Source of the DNA: Candidatus Planktophila vernalis
GTDB taxonomy: Bacteria; Actinomycetota; Actinomycetes; Nanopelagicales; Nanopelagicaceae
Length of the DNA: 64,000 nt
Assembly: GCF_002288185.1 (NCBI RefSeq)
Contig: NZ_CP016776.1
Location: forward strand, 1,178,001-1,242,000
Reading direction: 5' to 3'
Part shown: one piece after another, positions 1 through 8,889 of the stretch
How positions within the stretch are numbered: the stretch's first letter is position 1
Layout: each line of letters begins with the position of its first letter
Position numbers and translations under genes: made by a program
Notes under the pieces: generated by a model
What the model saw: the letters and a program-made list of their open reading frames with translations, nothing else
Told to the model about the DNA's origin: nothing
Databases searched by the model: none

Positions 1-777
1 GCTGCAGTTGGCGCCTTAATACTCACCTTTAGAGTTACATGGCGAGCTACTTACTTGCCCCTAGTTTTAATAGCAACCTTACTTTCACTCATGAGTGCTT
101 ATATCGCCACCCAATCTGGTGAAGCTTTATCTTCAAGGGTGGGCTTACCCAAATCTCATTCAATCTTAGGTGAGCGCTTAGCTTTAGCCGTATTGATATT
201 TTCCATCACACTTTCCACTTGGTTTGTAATTGAAAGATCAAAGAGCTTGCGCACCAAAATGCCTAAGTTAATGCAACAACTTGTTAAAGCGTTGGTTCCA
301 GTTACTGCGATTATGAGTTTGACTCTCACGGTTTTGGTGGGTCACTCAGGAGCTGAGACAACCTGGAAATCTAGAATTGCCCAAACACAGGCAGTTACAT
401 TAGAAAATTCTGCCTCAACCGTAGTTGCTCCAGCTGGGGGTGTGAATTTATCAACCTCTGAAGTTAAAAGCCATAACTCAAAATCTGATTGTTGGAGCAT
501 TGTTAATGGCAAGGTTTACAACCTGACTACCTATGTTCAGAGTCATCCGGGTGGGGCAGGCGTTATTGCAAGTATTTGCGGAAAAGATGGCACTAACGCA
601 TTTACTAACCAACACAATACCCAAGGTAAACCAAACTCTGTGTTGAGTGGATTCTTATTAGGCTCTGTCGGTGAATCAATAACAAAAGAGACAGTACAAA
701 AAGTTATTGCGCCACCAGCTTCGAGCAAGGGGAATGAATCTAACGAAGAATCTGATGAAGAAGGCGATGAGGATTAA
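1..777 (+). CDS. Membrane protein with C-terminal cytochrome b5-like haem domain (5' partial)
   Basis: The frame is open from base 1, so the gene begins upstream of the window; the first in-window start-like codon (TTG at 55) is probably internal. The visible part has three or four hydrophobic segments (about bases 1-110, 160-230 and 280-340) resembling DUF2231-type membrane domains. A linker follows, then a cytochrome b5-like domain at about 445-690. The haem-ligand motif HPGG is at 544-555 and a second candidate histidine (NQH) lies about 20 residues later. The C-terminus is a run of Glu, Asp and Ser. The family binds haem b in electron transfer or small-molecule binding; the partner is unknown. 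Its stop overlaps the stop of convergent pth by 3 bases. The domain call is secure, the function is not. Confidence 0.8.
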   Translation, partial: AAVGALILTFRVTWRATYLPLVLIATLLSLMSAYIATQSGEALSSRVGLPKSHSILGERLALAVLIFSITLSTWFVIERSKSLRTKMPKLMQQLVKALVPVTAIMSLTLTVLVGHSGAETTWKSRIAQTQAVTLENSASTVVAPAGGVNLSTSEVKSHNSKSDCWSIVNGKVYNLTTYVQSHPGGAGVIASICGKDGTNAFTNQHNTQGKPNSVLSGFLLGSVGESITKETVQKVIAPPASSKGNESNEESDEEGDED

Positions 778-1349
778 GAGTTATAACGCGTTTGTGTTCG
801 CTCTAAACCTTCATTAATCAAAGATTCAACAACATCTGCCCCACGAACAATAAATTCACCTAAATCTTTTTGTTCCACTTTTGAAAAAGCTTTTAATACG
901 AAATCACCTGGATCTTGTTCGCCCATAGGACGGCCAATTCCTAATCTCACGCGGTAATACTCTGCGGTGCCAAAAGCTGAAGTCATTGATTTAAGACCGT
1001 TGTGGCCATTGTCCCCGCCAGCGATTTTGGTGCGGATGGCTGCAAAAGGAATATCTAATTCATCATGGAGTGCAATAACTTTTTGTGGTTCCACAGAATA
1101 AAAGTTAGCAAGGGCTTTAATCGGCCCACCAGTCTCATTCATAAATGAATGTGATTTAGCAACAATAACTGGGTGCGCATCAACACCAACACCTAACTTA
1201 AAGGCTGCGATGTGTGTGCGGGATTTGTGTGAAGATAATTTAACGTTGTGGCGACTAACTAATTCATCAATGACCATCTGGCCCACGTTGTGACGGGTGG
1301 CAGCGTATTTATCGCCTGGATTGCCCAGGCCCACTACCAACCACGTCAT
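774..1349 (-). CDS. pth: Peptidyl-tRNA hydrolase
   Basis: This enzyme releases tRNA from peptidyl-tRNA that dropped off ribosomes. The 191-aa length is normal for the bacterial Pth family. The N-terminal motif VGLGNPG (residues 6-12) and RHNVG (19-23, catalytic His20) are present, as are HDELD and the GHNGL substrate-binding segment. It is last in a leftward run glmU-prs-rplY-pth, the usual actinobacterial order, 17 bases after rplY, so probably co-transcribed. ATG is at 1349; no strong Shine-Dalgarno sequence is visible. Function is secure. Confidence 0.97.
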   Translation of the reverse strand: MTWLVVGLGNPGDKYAATRHNVGQMVIDELVSRHNVKLSSHKSRTHIAAFKLGVGVDAHPVIVAKSHSFMNETGGPIKALANFYSVEPQKVIALHDELDIPFAAIRTKIAGGDNGHNGLKSMTSAFGTAEYYRVRLGIGRPMGEQDPGDFVLKAFSKVEQKDLGEFIVRGADVVESLINEGLERTQTRYNS

Positions 1350-1366
1350 AACGGTAAGCGTAAGGG

Positions 1367-1987
1367 TTAAGCGTCCTTCTTTTCTGCATCTGCTGCAGGT
1401 GCTGCCGCATCAGTTGCTGCTGCTACTGGAGCAACAACCTCTTCAACTGCTGTGGACTTCTCAGACAAGTGAACAACGATTGTCTTTGGATCAGACTCAA
1501 GTTCAACGCCTGCTGGAAGCTTCACATCTGATGCATAACGAGATTCACCAGAGTGCATTCCTTCAATACTTACTTCTAGGAAGCTTGGGATTGCTGTTGC
1601 TTCAACGCGAACTTCAATTGAGTTGTGAACGTGCTCAAGGATTCCATCGCGATCGTGCTCACCAATTGCGTGAACAGGAACTGAAACAACAACCTTCTCA
1701 CCGCGACGAACTAGAACTAGATCGACGTGCTCAAGGATTTGCTTGAGTGGGTGGCGAACAATTGCCTTTGGAAGTGTGAGTTCTGTCTTTCCATCAATTG
1801 AGATGTCAAGCAATACGTTTGACTGCTTCAGAGCAACGCCGAGTTCGCGTGCTGGAAGTGTGATGTGTTGTGGCTTTTCACCGTGACCGTAGATGACGGC
1901 AGGAACCAAACCATCGCGACGTGCACGACGTGATGCGCCCTTACCAAATTCGGTACGACGTACGCCGTTGATGCTGATTTCTGCCAT
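1367..1987 (-). CDS. rplY: 50S ribosomal protein L25/general stress protein Ctc
   Basis: This protein binds 5S rRNA in the large ribosomal subunit. The 206-aa protein is the long Ctc form: an N-terminal L25 beta-barrel (about 1-95, starting MAEISINGVRR and including the VIYGHG segment), then a C-terminal TL5-like domain to about 180. An Ala/Val-rich low-complexity tail ends in KKDA. ATG at 1987 is preceded by a good AGGAG Shine-Dalgarno sequence. It lies between prs and pth as in other Actinobacteria. Confidence 0.96.
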   Translation of the reverse strand: MAEISINGVRRTEFGKGASRRARRDGLVPAVIYGHGEKPQHITLPARELGVALKQSNVLLDISIDGKTELTLPKAIVRHPLKQILEHVDLVLVRRGEKVVVSVPVHAIGEHDRDGILEHVHNSIEVRVEATAIPSFLEVSIEGMHSGESRYASDVKLPAGVELESDPKTIVVHLSEKSTAVEEVVAPVAAATDAAAPAADAEKKDA

Positions 1988-2107
1988 TTTAAATCTCCTC
2001 TAGATAACTTCGGTGTCTGCACAAAGTTCCGATGAGGAGTTAAGTCCTTAAGCCGTCGATTACGGAAGTAAATTCTTACCCTCGCCGGAACAAAGCGAAC
2101 AATATCT

Positions 2108-2136
2108 GCGAGGGGCGCTTTGAAGCAAATCCCCGC
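2108..2136 (-). terminator. Imperfect hairpin immediately after prs
   Basis: Directly after the prs stop codon, outer arms GCG.GGGG and CCCC.GC enclose an inner GCTT/AAGC pairing, with a bulge. No uridine run follows on the minus strand, so this may be a weak terminator or a processing hairpin between prs and rplY, or chance. The rest of the 149-base prs-rplY gap shows nothing recognisable apart from the rplY Shine-Dalgarno sequence. Confidence 0.3.
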
Positions 2137-3117
2137 TTAGGAATGCCCGTCAAAGAGGGAGGTGACCGATCCATCTTCAAATACCTCGCGGATGGCGCGG
2201 GCTAGAAGTGGAGCAATCGATAGGACTGTGAGTCCATCAAATTTTTGATCTTCTGAGATCGGCAGAGTATTTGTCACAACAACTTCTGAGGCTCGAGAGG
2301 ATCGTAGGCGCTCAACTGCTGGACCTGAGAAGACAGCATGTGTTGCGGCGATGATGACATCTGCTGCGCCTGCATCAAAGAGAGCTTCGACTGCTTTAGT
2401 AATTGTGCCTGCAGTGTCGATCATGTCATCGATAACTACGCAAGTCTGTCCTTGAACATCACCAACCACACGGCCCGTTGTTGATTCATTTGGGATGCGT
2501 GGATCACGGGTTTTATGAATAAATGCGATTGGGCAACCACCGAGTAGATCTGACCAACGCTCTGCAACTCGTACTCGACCAGAGTCTGGAGAGACGATTG
2601 TTAAGCGTGTGCGATCTACTTTGCTACCAACATAGTTAGCCAGCATTGGAAGTGCGAAGAGATGATCTACAGGACCATCAAAGAAACCTTGAATCTGTGA
2701 AGTGTGTAAATCAACGCACATCAATCGATCAGCACCTGCAGTTTTAAAAAGATCGGCCATCAATCGCGCAGTAATTGGTTCGCGTCCACGACTCTTCTTA
2801 TCTTGACGTGCATAACCATAAAAAGGTGCAACAACTGTGATGCGCTTTGCAGATGCGCGCTTTAAAGCATCGACCATGATGAGTTGTTCCATGATCTGCT
2901 TGTTCACTGGAGTTGTGTGGCTTTGAATTACAAACGCATCGCAACCGCGAACTGATTCTTCGAAGCGAACAAAGATTTCGCCATTTGCAAAGTCATATGC
3001 TGAAGTTGGGGTAAGTGGAATACCAAGCTCTGATGCAACTTCATCAGCTAATTCAGGAAATCCGCGGCCTGCAAAAAGACGTAATCTCTTTTCAGAAGAT
3101 AAACGGATCTCGCTCAT
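2137..3117 (-). CDS. prs: Ribose-phosphate pyrophosphokinase (PRPP synthetase)
   Basis: It makes phosphoribosyl pyrophosphate from ribose 5-phosphate and ATP for nucleotide, His and Trp synthesis. The 326-aa length is normal. Visible motifs include YARQDKKSRGREP (ATP loop), VSPDSGRVRVAE in the actinobacterial form, and the PRPP-binding signature VVIDDMIDTAGT. The C-terminus SVTSLFDG closely resembles mycobacterial PrsA. It starts 3 bases after the glmU stop, so the two genes are surely one transcript, linking UDP-GlcNAc and PRPP supply. Confidence 0.97.
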   Translation of the reverse strand: MSEIRLSSEKRLRLFAGRGFPELADEVASELGIPLTPTSAYDFANGEIFVRFEESVRGCDAFVIQSHTTPVNKQIMEQLIMVDALKRASAKRITVVAPFYGYARQDKKSRGREPITARLMADLFKTAGADRLMCVDLHTSQIQGFFDGPVDHLFALPMLANYVGSKVDRTRLTIVSPDSGRVRVAERWSDLLGGCPIAFIHKTRDPRIPNESTTGRVVGDVQGQTCVVIDDMIDTAGTITKAVEALFDAGAADVIIAATHAVFSGPAVERLRSSRASEVVVTNTLPISEDQKFDGLTVLSIAPLLARAIREVFEDGSVTSLFDGHS

Positions 3118-3120
3118 TTA

Positions 3121-4539
3121 TTAGCCCTTCTTCTCTTTAGCTTCGGCGGCCTGTGCTGACTTGGAACCAGCGCGCTTGCGCATGACCCAACCTAATACAT
3201 TTCTCTGCTTAGCTCTGCCAACTCCAATCGCGCCTGCAGGAACATCTTCAGTAATGACAGATCCAGCGGCGGTATATGCCCCATCTCCCACAGTTAGTGG
3301 TGCAACCAACATTGTGTCGCTACCGATTCGGACATGATCTCCGATAGTGGTGTGGTGCTTCTCAACCCCGTCATAGTTAACAAAGATTGTCGCAGCACCG
3401 ATATTGCTGCCTTCGCCAATGGTGGCATCGCCAACATAGGAAAGATGTGGAACTTTTGAGCCGGATCCAACTGTTGCATTCTTCATTTCAACAAATGCCC
3501 CAGCCTTAGTTGCATCACCAAGGACTGTTCCTGCGCGCAAATATGTAAATGGGCCAACAGTTGAGCCTTCGCCAATGACGCTGTCGGCAGCGATTGATTC
3601 AAGTACAGAAGCGCCTTCTTTTACTTGGCAGTTGGTCAGGGTTGTGCGAGGCCCAATGGATGCGCCCTGGGCAATAGTTGTTGTTCCATAAATTGCACTG
3701 CCTGGATGAATAGTCACATCTGAAGAGATTGTGGCAGTTGCATCAATCCAGGTTGTTGTTGGATCAATAATTGTCACACCGGCGCGCATCCATTCATCAT
3801 TAATGCGATCGCGAAGAAGGGCTGCAGATTCAGCTAACTGAACTCGGTCATTTACGCCAAGAATTTCAGTGAAATCATCAATCATGATTGCTGCAACTGA
3901 TGCACCTTCACCTTTTAGGATTCCAATAACATCAGTTAAATACAGCTCGCCTTGGGCGTTGGAGTTATTGAGCTTTCCAATAGAGGCCGCTAAAGCTGCT
4001 CCATCAAAGGCATACACACCAGAGTTAATCTCAAAGATAAAGCGCTGATCATCTGTGGCATCTTTTTCTTCAACAATTTTTAAGAGCTCATCAGAATCAT
4101 CTCGAATAATGCGGCCATAACCTGTTGGATCTGGGTGTTCTGCAGTTAGAACTGAGGCTGCAAACTTTCCTGCATTATGTGCAGCGATAAATGCAGCAAG
4201 TGATTCACCGGTAAGCATGGGTGTGTCACCAGCTAAAACCAATACCGTGCCTTTAGGTGTTGAACCTGCGAGCGCTAACTGCGCAGCATGTCCTGTGCCA
4301 CCACGGCGCTCTTGAAAGACTATTGACGCCTTTGGTGCAATGTGAGAGATATGTTCTTCAACTAATTCACGGCCAGAGCCCACAACAATGCGAACTTCTT
4401 TAGCTTTTAGGTGATCAACTGCGTGTAAGACATGTCCAAGTAACGAACGTCCTGCAACGCTATGGAGAACTTTGGCTTTTGCCGATTTCATCCGTGTGCC
4501 TTCGCCAGCTGCGAGAACGATCACGGTTTCTACGGTCAC
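3121..4539 (-). CDS. glmU: Bifunctional UDP-GlcNAc pyrophosphorylase/glucosamine-1-phosphate acetyltransferase
   Basis: It performs the last two steps of UDP-N-acetylglucosamine synthesis for peptidoglycan. In 472 aa the N-terminal uridyltransferase carries LAAGEGTRMK (residues 9-18), with AGDTPML and a GELYLTD segment further on. The C-terminal half (about 250-450) is a left-handed beta-helix of hexapeptide repeats with the acetyl-CoA-site sequences VEMKN, LSYVGDA and NYDG. A short charged tail follows. The start is a GTG at 4539, 19 bases from tRNA-Gln. Length and motifs are complete. Confidence 0.97.
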   Translation of the reverse strand: MTVETVIVLAAGEGTRMKSAKAKVLHSVAGRSLLGHVLHAVDHLKAKEVRIVVGSGRELVEEHISHIAPKASIVFQERRGGTGHAAQLALAGSTPKGTVLVLAGDTPMLTGESLAAFIAAHNAGKFAASVLTAEHPDPTGYGRIIRDDSDELLKIVEEKDATDDQRFIFEINSGVYAFDGAALAASIGKLNNSNAQGELYLTDVIGILKGEGASVAAIMIDDFTEILGVNDRVQLAESAALLRDRINDEWMRAGVTIIDPTTTWIDATATISSDVTIHPGSAIYGTTTIAQGASIGPRTTLTNCQVKEGASVLESIAADSVIGEGSTVGPFTYLRAGTVLGDATKAGAFVEMKNATVGSGSKVPHLSYVGDATIGEGSNIGAATIFVNYDGVEKHHTTIGDHVRIGSDTMLVAPLTVGDGAYTAAGSVITEDVPAGAIGVGRAKQRNVLGWVMRKRAGSKSAQAAEAKEKKG

Positions 4540-4558
4540 AGGTGAATCCTATCGGTGG

Positions 4559-4630
4559 CTCCGCCACCAGGTATCGATCCTGGACCCTGGGCTTCAAAGG
4601 CCCATGTGCTAGCCACTACACAATGGCGGA
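4559..4630 (-). tRNA. tRNA-Gln (anticodon TTG)
   Basis: Minus-strand cloverleaf with a 7-bp acceptor TCCGCCA/TGGCGGA and a G discriminator, typical of tRNA-Gln. The anticodon stem TGGGC/GCCCA has loop CTTTGAA and anticodon TTG, reading CAA. The T-stem CCAGG/CCTGG is perfect. CCA is not encoded. It sits between ispE and glmU on the same strand. Confidence 0.95.
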
Positions 4631-4682
4631 ACACGTATTCTCCCTCATAAATGGGCATGGTTGTGACCACATTGCACCTTCT

Positions 4683-5597
4683 TTACGAGATTACTTTTGC
4701 CCCAGCCACTGGGCCATATGCGCGAACAACGCTGCCCACTACTCCGCTAGAGGTCAATGCCACCGTTAAATCAAGTCCAGCTTCCTCATCGGCAACTAGA
4801 AAAGCAACGGTTGGCCCTGATCCTGAGACTAACGCCCCTAGCGCTCCATACTCCTGGCCTACATCTAGAACCAATCGCAAAGCTGGACGCAATGAACATG
4901 CTGCTGGTTGCAAATCATTAATTAAGTGCGCACCTACTGATTCTGCATCAGCTGCAAGTAATGCCTGCATGAGAGCTTCGTTTGTTTGTGGTTCAACAAT
5001 TTCAAGTCCAGTTCGCAAGCGATCACACTCTGCATAAACGGCAGGAGTTGATAAACCATGTGTGGAAAGTGCGAGTACCCAGTGATAAGTGCCGCGAGAT
5101 AGTGCAGAAGTTAACTGATCACCATGGCCCGTGCCAATTGCAGTTCCACCATTTAACATGAAGGGAACATCGCTACCTAACTTTGCGGCAATATCTGCCA
5201 TCTCTTCACGGCTCATGCCCAGTGAATATAAATAATCAATTGCAACGATTGTTGCTGCAGCATCTGCGCTACCGCCAGCCATTCCACCTGCAACTGGAAT
5301 GGATTTCTTAATTTCAATGTGTGCATCAATTTCAATGTCATATTCTTCTGCCATCAGCGCTGCAGCTTGAGCCGCTAAGTTATTAGCATCTGCTGGCACA
5401 CCATGGGTCTGTTCCCCAGTAATTGAAACAGTAACGCCAGATTTTGGTTGTCCAAGAGAAAGTGTTACTTCATCAAAAATCGAAATGGCTTGAAATACCG
5501 AAACAAGATTATGGAAACCATCTTCCTCACGCGGGCCAACTGATAGTTGCAGGTTGACCTTTGCCGGCACCCGAACCGTCACGTTTTTTATTGGCAT
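4683..5597 (-). CDS. ispE: 4-diphosphocytidyl-2-C-methyl-D-erythritol kinase
   Basis: This ATP-dependent GHMP kinase phosphorylates CDP-methylerythritol in the MEP isoprenoid pathway. The 304-aa length is normal. The N-terminal segment PAKVNLQL and the glycine-rich ATP-binding motif AGGMAGGSADAAA (residues 103-115) are intact, and SGSGPTV is present near the C-terminus. Upstream neighbour is rsmA, 21 bases away, the usual actinobacterial pair. The window also encodes IspDF, so three MEP activities are present. Confidence 0.96.
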   Translation of the reverse strand: MPIKNVTVRVPAKVNLQLSVGPREEDGFHNLVSVFQAISIFDEVTLSLGQPKSGVTVSITGEQTHGVPADANNLAAQAAALMAEEYDIEIDAHIEIKKSIPVAGGMAGGSADAAATIVAIDYLYSLGMSREEMADIAAKLGSDVPFMLNGGTAIGTGHGDQLTSALSRGTYHWVLALSTHGLSTPAVYAECDRLRTGLEIVEPQTNEALMQALLAADAESVGAHLINDLQPAACSLRPALRLVLDVGQEYGALGALVSGSGPTVAFLVADEEAGLDLTVALTSSGVVGSVVRAYGPVAGAKVIS

Positions 5598-5618
5598 GGT
5601 TTGACCTTAATACGTTGG

Positions 5619-6461
5619 CTAGAAAATGTCAGGTGCAACGGCTGCGATGGCACAAAAACCAGCGATCTCTAAAGCTTCACCGCGAAGGGTTGGGTCAATC
5701 TTTGCGCGCATAAGAATCTCTTCAGCCGCAGAAGAAGAGCCATAGAGGCTAGAAAGAGCCGAACGCAGCATCTTTCTGCGCTGAGCAAAGGCTGCATCAA
5801 TGATTGTGAATACTTTGCGACGTAGTTCTTCATCCCCAGGTGTTTGCCGTCTGGTGAATGAGACAAGTTTTGAATCAACGTTAGGTGCTGGCCAAAATAC
5901 TGAACGCGAGACAGATCCCGCACCTTTTACTTCTGCCCACCAGGCTGCTTTAACCGAAGGGATTCCATAATCTTTTGTGCACGGCTTTGCAGCTAAGCGA
6001 TCGGCAACTTCTGCTTGCACCATAACCACGCCTGTGCGCAGTGATTCAAACTTTTCAAGCAAATGCAGCAGCACAGGAACTGAGACGTTATAGGGCAAAT
6101 TTGCTACTAACACCGTTGGGTTAACTGGCAAAGTTTGAATAGTGAGTGCATCTTGATTAAGGACAGTCAGATTTTCTGGATGTTCAAAGTGATTTGCAAC
6201 TGTTATCGGAAGTTGACCAGCTAAACGCGGATCAATTTCAACTGCCACAACCGATGCAGCGCTTTCAAGTAAAGCTAAGGTCAAAGAACCTAGACCTGGG
6301 CCAATCTCAAGTGCGATATCAGTTGGGCCTACTGCTGCTGTGCGCACAATCTTTGTGCAGACATTTGAGTCAATAACAAAGTTTTGTCCAAGGGATTTAG
6401 AAGGCTTTAAATCTAACGCCGCTGCAAGCTCGCGGATTTGCGCTGCTCCTAATAATGTCAT
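5619..6461 (-). CDS. rsmA: 16S rRNA (adenine1518/1519-N6)-dimethyltransferase
   Basis: RsmA (KsgA) dimethylates two adenines at the 3' end of 16S rRNA during small-subunit assembly. The 280-aa protein has the family start KSLGQNFVID (about residues 22-31), SAM motif I in ALEIGPGLGSLT, and the catalytic NLPYNVSVP. Its start overlaps the tatD stop by 4 bases, indicating translational coupling. The C-terminal helical domain looks complete. Confidence 0.97.
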   Translation of the reverse strand: MTLLGAAQIRELAAALDLKPSKSLGQNFVIDSNVCTKIVRTAAVGPTDIALEIGPGLGSLTLALLESAASVVAVEIDPRLAGQLPITVANHFEHPENLTVLNQDALTIQTLPVNPTVLVANLPYNVSVPVLLHLLEKFESLRTGVVMVQAEVADRLAAKPCTKDYGIPSVKAAWWAEVKGAGSVSRSVFWPAPNVDSKLVSFTRRQTPGDEELRRKVFTIIDAAFAQRRKMLRSALSSLYGSSSAAEEILMRAKIDPTLRGEALEIAGFCAIAAVAPDIF

Positions 6462-7318
6462 GAGGCAAATGAGCCAAATAAACGCTCGGCGTTATTGCCA
6501 AGAGCTGTTGCTAACTCGCCAAGATCTGCATCTCGCTCAGTAGCCATTGCCCGCACAATGTTTGCAATCTGAGCAGGAGTATTAAGTGCTCCGCGATGTG
6601 GCATAGGTGCAAGGAAAGGAGAATCTGTTTCAACGAGTAGTTGATCAATGGGAACTAACTTCACTGCCTCGCGCAAGGCAGGGGCATTTTTAAAGGTCAA
6701 CGTGCCAGCAAATGAGAGGACATAGCCACGCTCTATGCAAGTCTTTGCCATCGCTACATCACCTGAAAAGCAGTGAAAGATAACCTTTTCTGGGGCTCCA
6801 ACTTCAAGTAAGACTGAGAGAACATCATCGTGTGAGTCACGATCATGAATAACTAAAGCCTTGCTAGTTTTCTTAGCTAACTCAATATGCCACTTAAAGG
6901 ATTCCTGTTGGCGTGCACGAAGCTCTGGTGGTGTGCGAAAGTAATCAAGTCCTGTCTCACCAATTGCCCGAACACGTGGATGCTCTGCCAATTGAGCAAT
7001 CACCGCCCAATCAGCTTCTAGGTTCTCAACTACTGGTGCTTCATTCGGGTGCAGAGCAACGGCTGCTAAGACTGAGGTGTTCCACTTTTCTGCTGCAGCC
7101 ACACACCAAGCTGATTGCTCTGCCGAATAACCCACTTGCATAATTCGATCAACGTTTACGCTTTTAGCTTCAGCGATTACTTCTGCCACCTCAGGTGAAT
7201 CTGGCGCAGTATCAGTAATGATCTCCATATGCGCATGCGCATCAACTGTTGGAGCAGGAAGTGGTTCTGGTAGAGGTGCCCGCTGACGATCTATATCGCG
7301 GTTGTGGCGATCAGCCAT
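6458..7318 (-). CDS. tatD: TatD family metal-dependent DNase
   Basis: A 286-aa TIM-barrel metal-dependent nuclease of the TatD/YcfH family. Metal-ligand motifs are in order: DAHAHME (about 25-31), GETGLDYFR, VIHDRD, FHCFSGD and VETDSPFLAP. The first 20 or so residues are charged and poorly conserved. It lies 5 bases after metG and overlaps rsmA by 4 bases. In mycobacteria rpfB sits between tatD and rsmA; here there is no room for it. The family is secure, the cellular substrate less so. Confidence 0.92.
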   Translation of the reverse strand: MADRHNRDIDRQRAPLPEPLPAPTVDAHAHMEIITDTAPDSPEVAEVIAEAKSVNVDRIMQVGYSAEQSAWCVAAAEKWNTSVLAAVALHPNEAPVVENLEADWAVIAQLAEHPRVRAIGETGLDYFRTPPELRARQQESFKWHIELAKKTSKALVIHDRDSHDDVLSVLLEVGAPEKVIFHCFSGDVAMAKTCIERGYVLSFAGTLTFKNAPALREAVKLVPIDQLLVETDSPFLAPMPHRGALNTPAQIANIVRAMATERDADLGELATALGNNAERLFGSFAS

Positions 7319-7323
7319 ATTTG

Positions 7324-8889
7324 TTAAGCGTTGGTTTCTAAGCGAGGGAAAAGCACTGGAGTTTTAGTAATCGTGGCACCTGGTGGTAATTGCCCCCACG
7401 TTGCAACATCAGAGATCTTTTGCGCACCAAGATCTCCTAATGATGCTTGAGCACCCAAACTGCTCCATAAAATCTCACATGTTTGTGGCATCACTGCATT
7501 GAGTAATACCGCAAGTGCGCGCAAAGACTCTGCTGTGTTATACAAAACATCTTCAAGGATCTGTTGGTTAGCAGGATCTTTAGCAAGAATCCATGGTTCT
7601 TTCTCTGTTACATAACCATTTACTTTCTTGCAAAAATCCATAATCGCAAGGATTCCACCTTGGAAATCTAAGTCACAGATTGCGGCATCGGCCTTTGTTG
7701 CTGCCTCTTTTAGCGCGCTCTCAAGCCCAGCATCATTGCTTTTAGCTGGCAATACGCCACCGCAATACTTCTCAACCATTGCTGCTGAGCGAGATGCGAG
7801 GTTTCCGAAGTCATTTGCAAGCTCTGATGTGTATCTGGCAGACATGTCTTCCCATGAAAAAGAGCCATCGGTACCAAAAGGAATAGCACGTAGGAAGTAA
7901 TAACGGAAAGCATCAACACCAAAGTGATCTGTGATGTCTTTTGGTGCAATTCCAGTCAACTTACTCTTACTCATCTTTTCGCCGCCAACTAGTAGCCAGC
8001 CATGAGCAAATACCTTCTTAGGAACATCTAAACCTGCAGCCATAAGCATTGCTGGCCAGATAACAGCGTGAAAGCGCAAAATATCTTTACCAACTAAGTG
8101 AACATCTGCTGGCCAAGTCTGAGCAAATTTCTTGCCGCCTTCACTATCTAGTGCATCAGTTAAACCAACTGCAGTTGCATAGTTAAGAAGTGCATCAAAC
8201 CAAACATAGACAACCTGGTCAGTATCCCAAGGAACAGGGATTCCCCAGTCAAAAGTTGAACGAGAGATTGAAAGATCTGTAACGCCACCTTCTAAGAATG
8301 AAACAACTTCATTGCGCGCACTTTCAGGTTGGCACGCATCTGGGTTCTTGCGGTAGTGCTCGAGCAATGGTTCGACGAAAGCTGAAAGTTTAAAGAACCA
8401 GTTATTTTCATTGACTAGTTCAATTGGCTTGCTATGAATTGGGCAGCATTTCTTACCATCAATTTCAATGAGGTCGCCAGGAAGCTTGAACTCTTCACAA
8501 CCAACACAATAAGGACCTTCATATTTTCCTGCATAAATATGACCAGAGTCTTTAAGGGATTGCAAGAACTTTTGAACACGTTCTGTATGGCGCTTTTCAG
8601 TTGTGCGAATGAAATCATCATTAGCAATATTGAGCGCCTGCCAATTAGGTTTCCACGCATCTTGTACTAAGCGATCAACCCAGGCTTGTGGGGCAGTGTT
8701 ATTTTCCTCTGCGGTGCGCATAACCTTTTGGCCATGCTCATCTGTGCCAGTTAAAAACCAGACTGATTCACCTTTTTGACGATGCCAACGAGTTAACACA
8801 TCACCGGCAACCGTCGTATAGGCATGGCCAATATGCGGTGCATCGTTGACGTAATAAATCGGCGTCGTTAGATAAAAGGACTTAGTCAC
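7324..8889 (-). CDS. metG: Methionyl-tRNA synthetase
   Basis: A class I aminoacyl-tRNA synthetase charging tRNA-Met. In 521 aa the HIGH motif is at residues 19-22 and KMSKS at 305-309. Four cysteines (128, 131, 148, 149) lie in the zinc-knuckle insert, where the last part reads CCPIH rather than a simple CxxC. The C-terminal tRNA-binding appendix domain is absent, as in other actinobacterial enzymes. It overlaps the rsmI stop by 4 bases. Confidence 0.96.
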   Translation of the reverse strand: MTKSFYLTTPIYYVNDAPHIGHAYTTVAGDVLTRWHRQKGESVWFLTGTDEHGQKVMRTAEENNTAPQAWVDRLVQDAWKPNWQALNIANDDFIRTTEKRHTERVQKFLQSLKDSGHIYAGKYEGPYCVGCEEFKLPGDLIEIDGKKCCPIHSKPIELVNENNWFFKLSAFVEPLLEHYRKNPDACQPESARNEVVSFLEGGVTDLSISRSTFDWGIPVPWDTDQVVYVWFDALLNYATAVGLTDALDSEGGKKFAQTWPADVHLVGKDILRFHAVIWPAMLMAAGLDVPKKVFAHGWLLVGGEKMSKSKLTGIAPKDITDHFGVDAFRYYFLRAIPFGTDGSFSWEDMSARYTSELANDFGNLASRSAAMVEKYCGGVLPAKSNDAGLESALKEAATKADAAICDLDFQGGILAIMDFCKKVNGYVTEKEPWILAKDPANQQILEDVLYNTAESLRALAVLLNAVMPQTCEILWSSLGAQASLGDLGAQKISDVATWGQLPPGATITKTPVLFPRLETNA

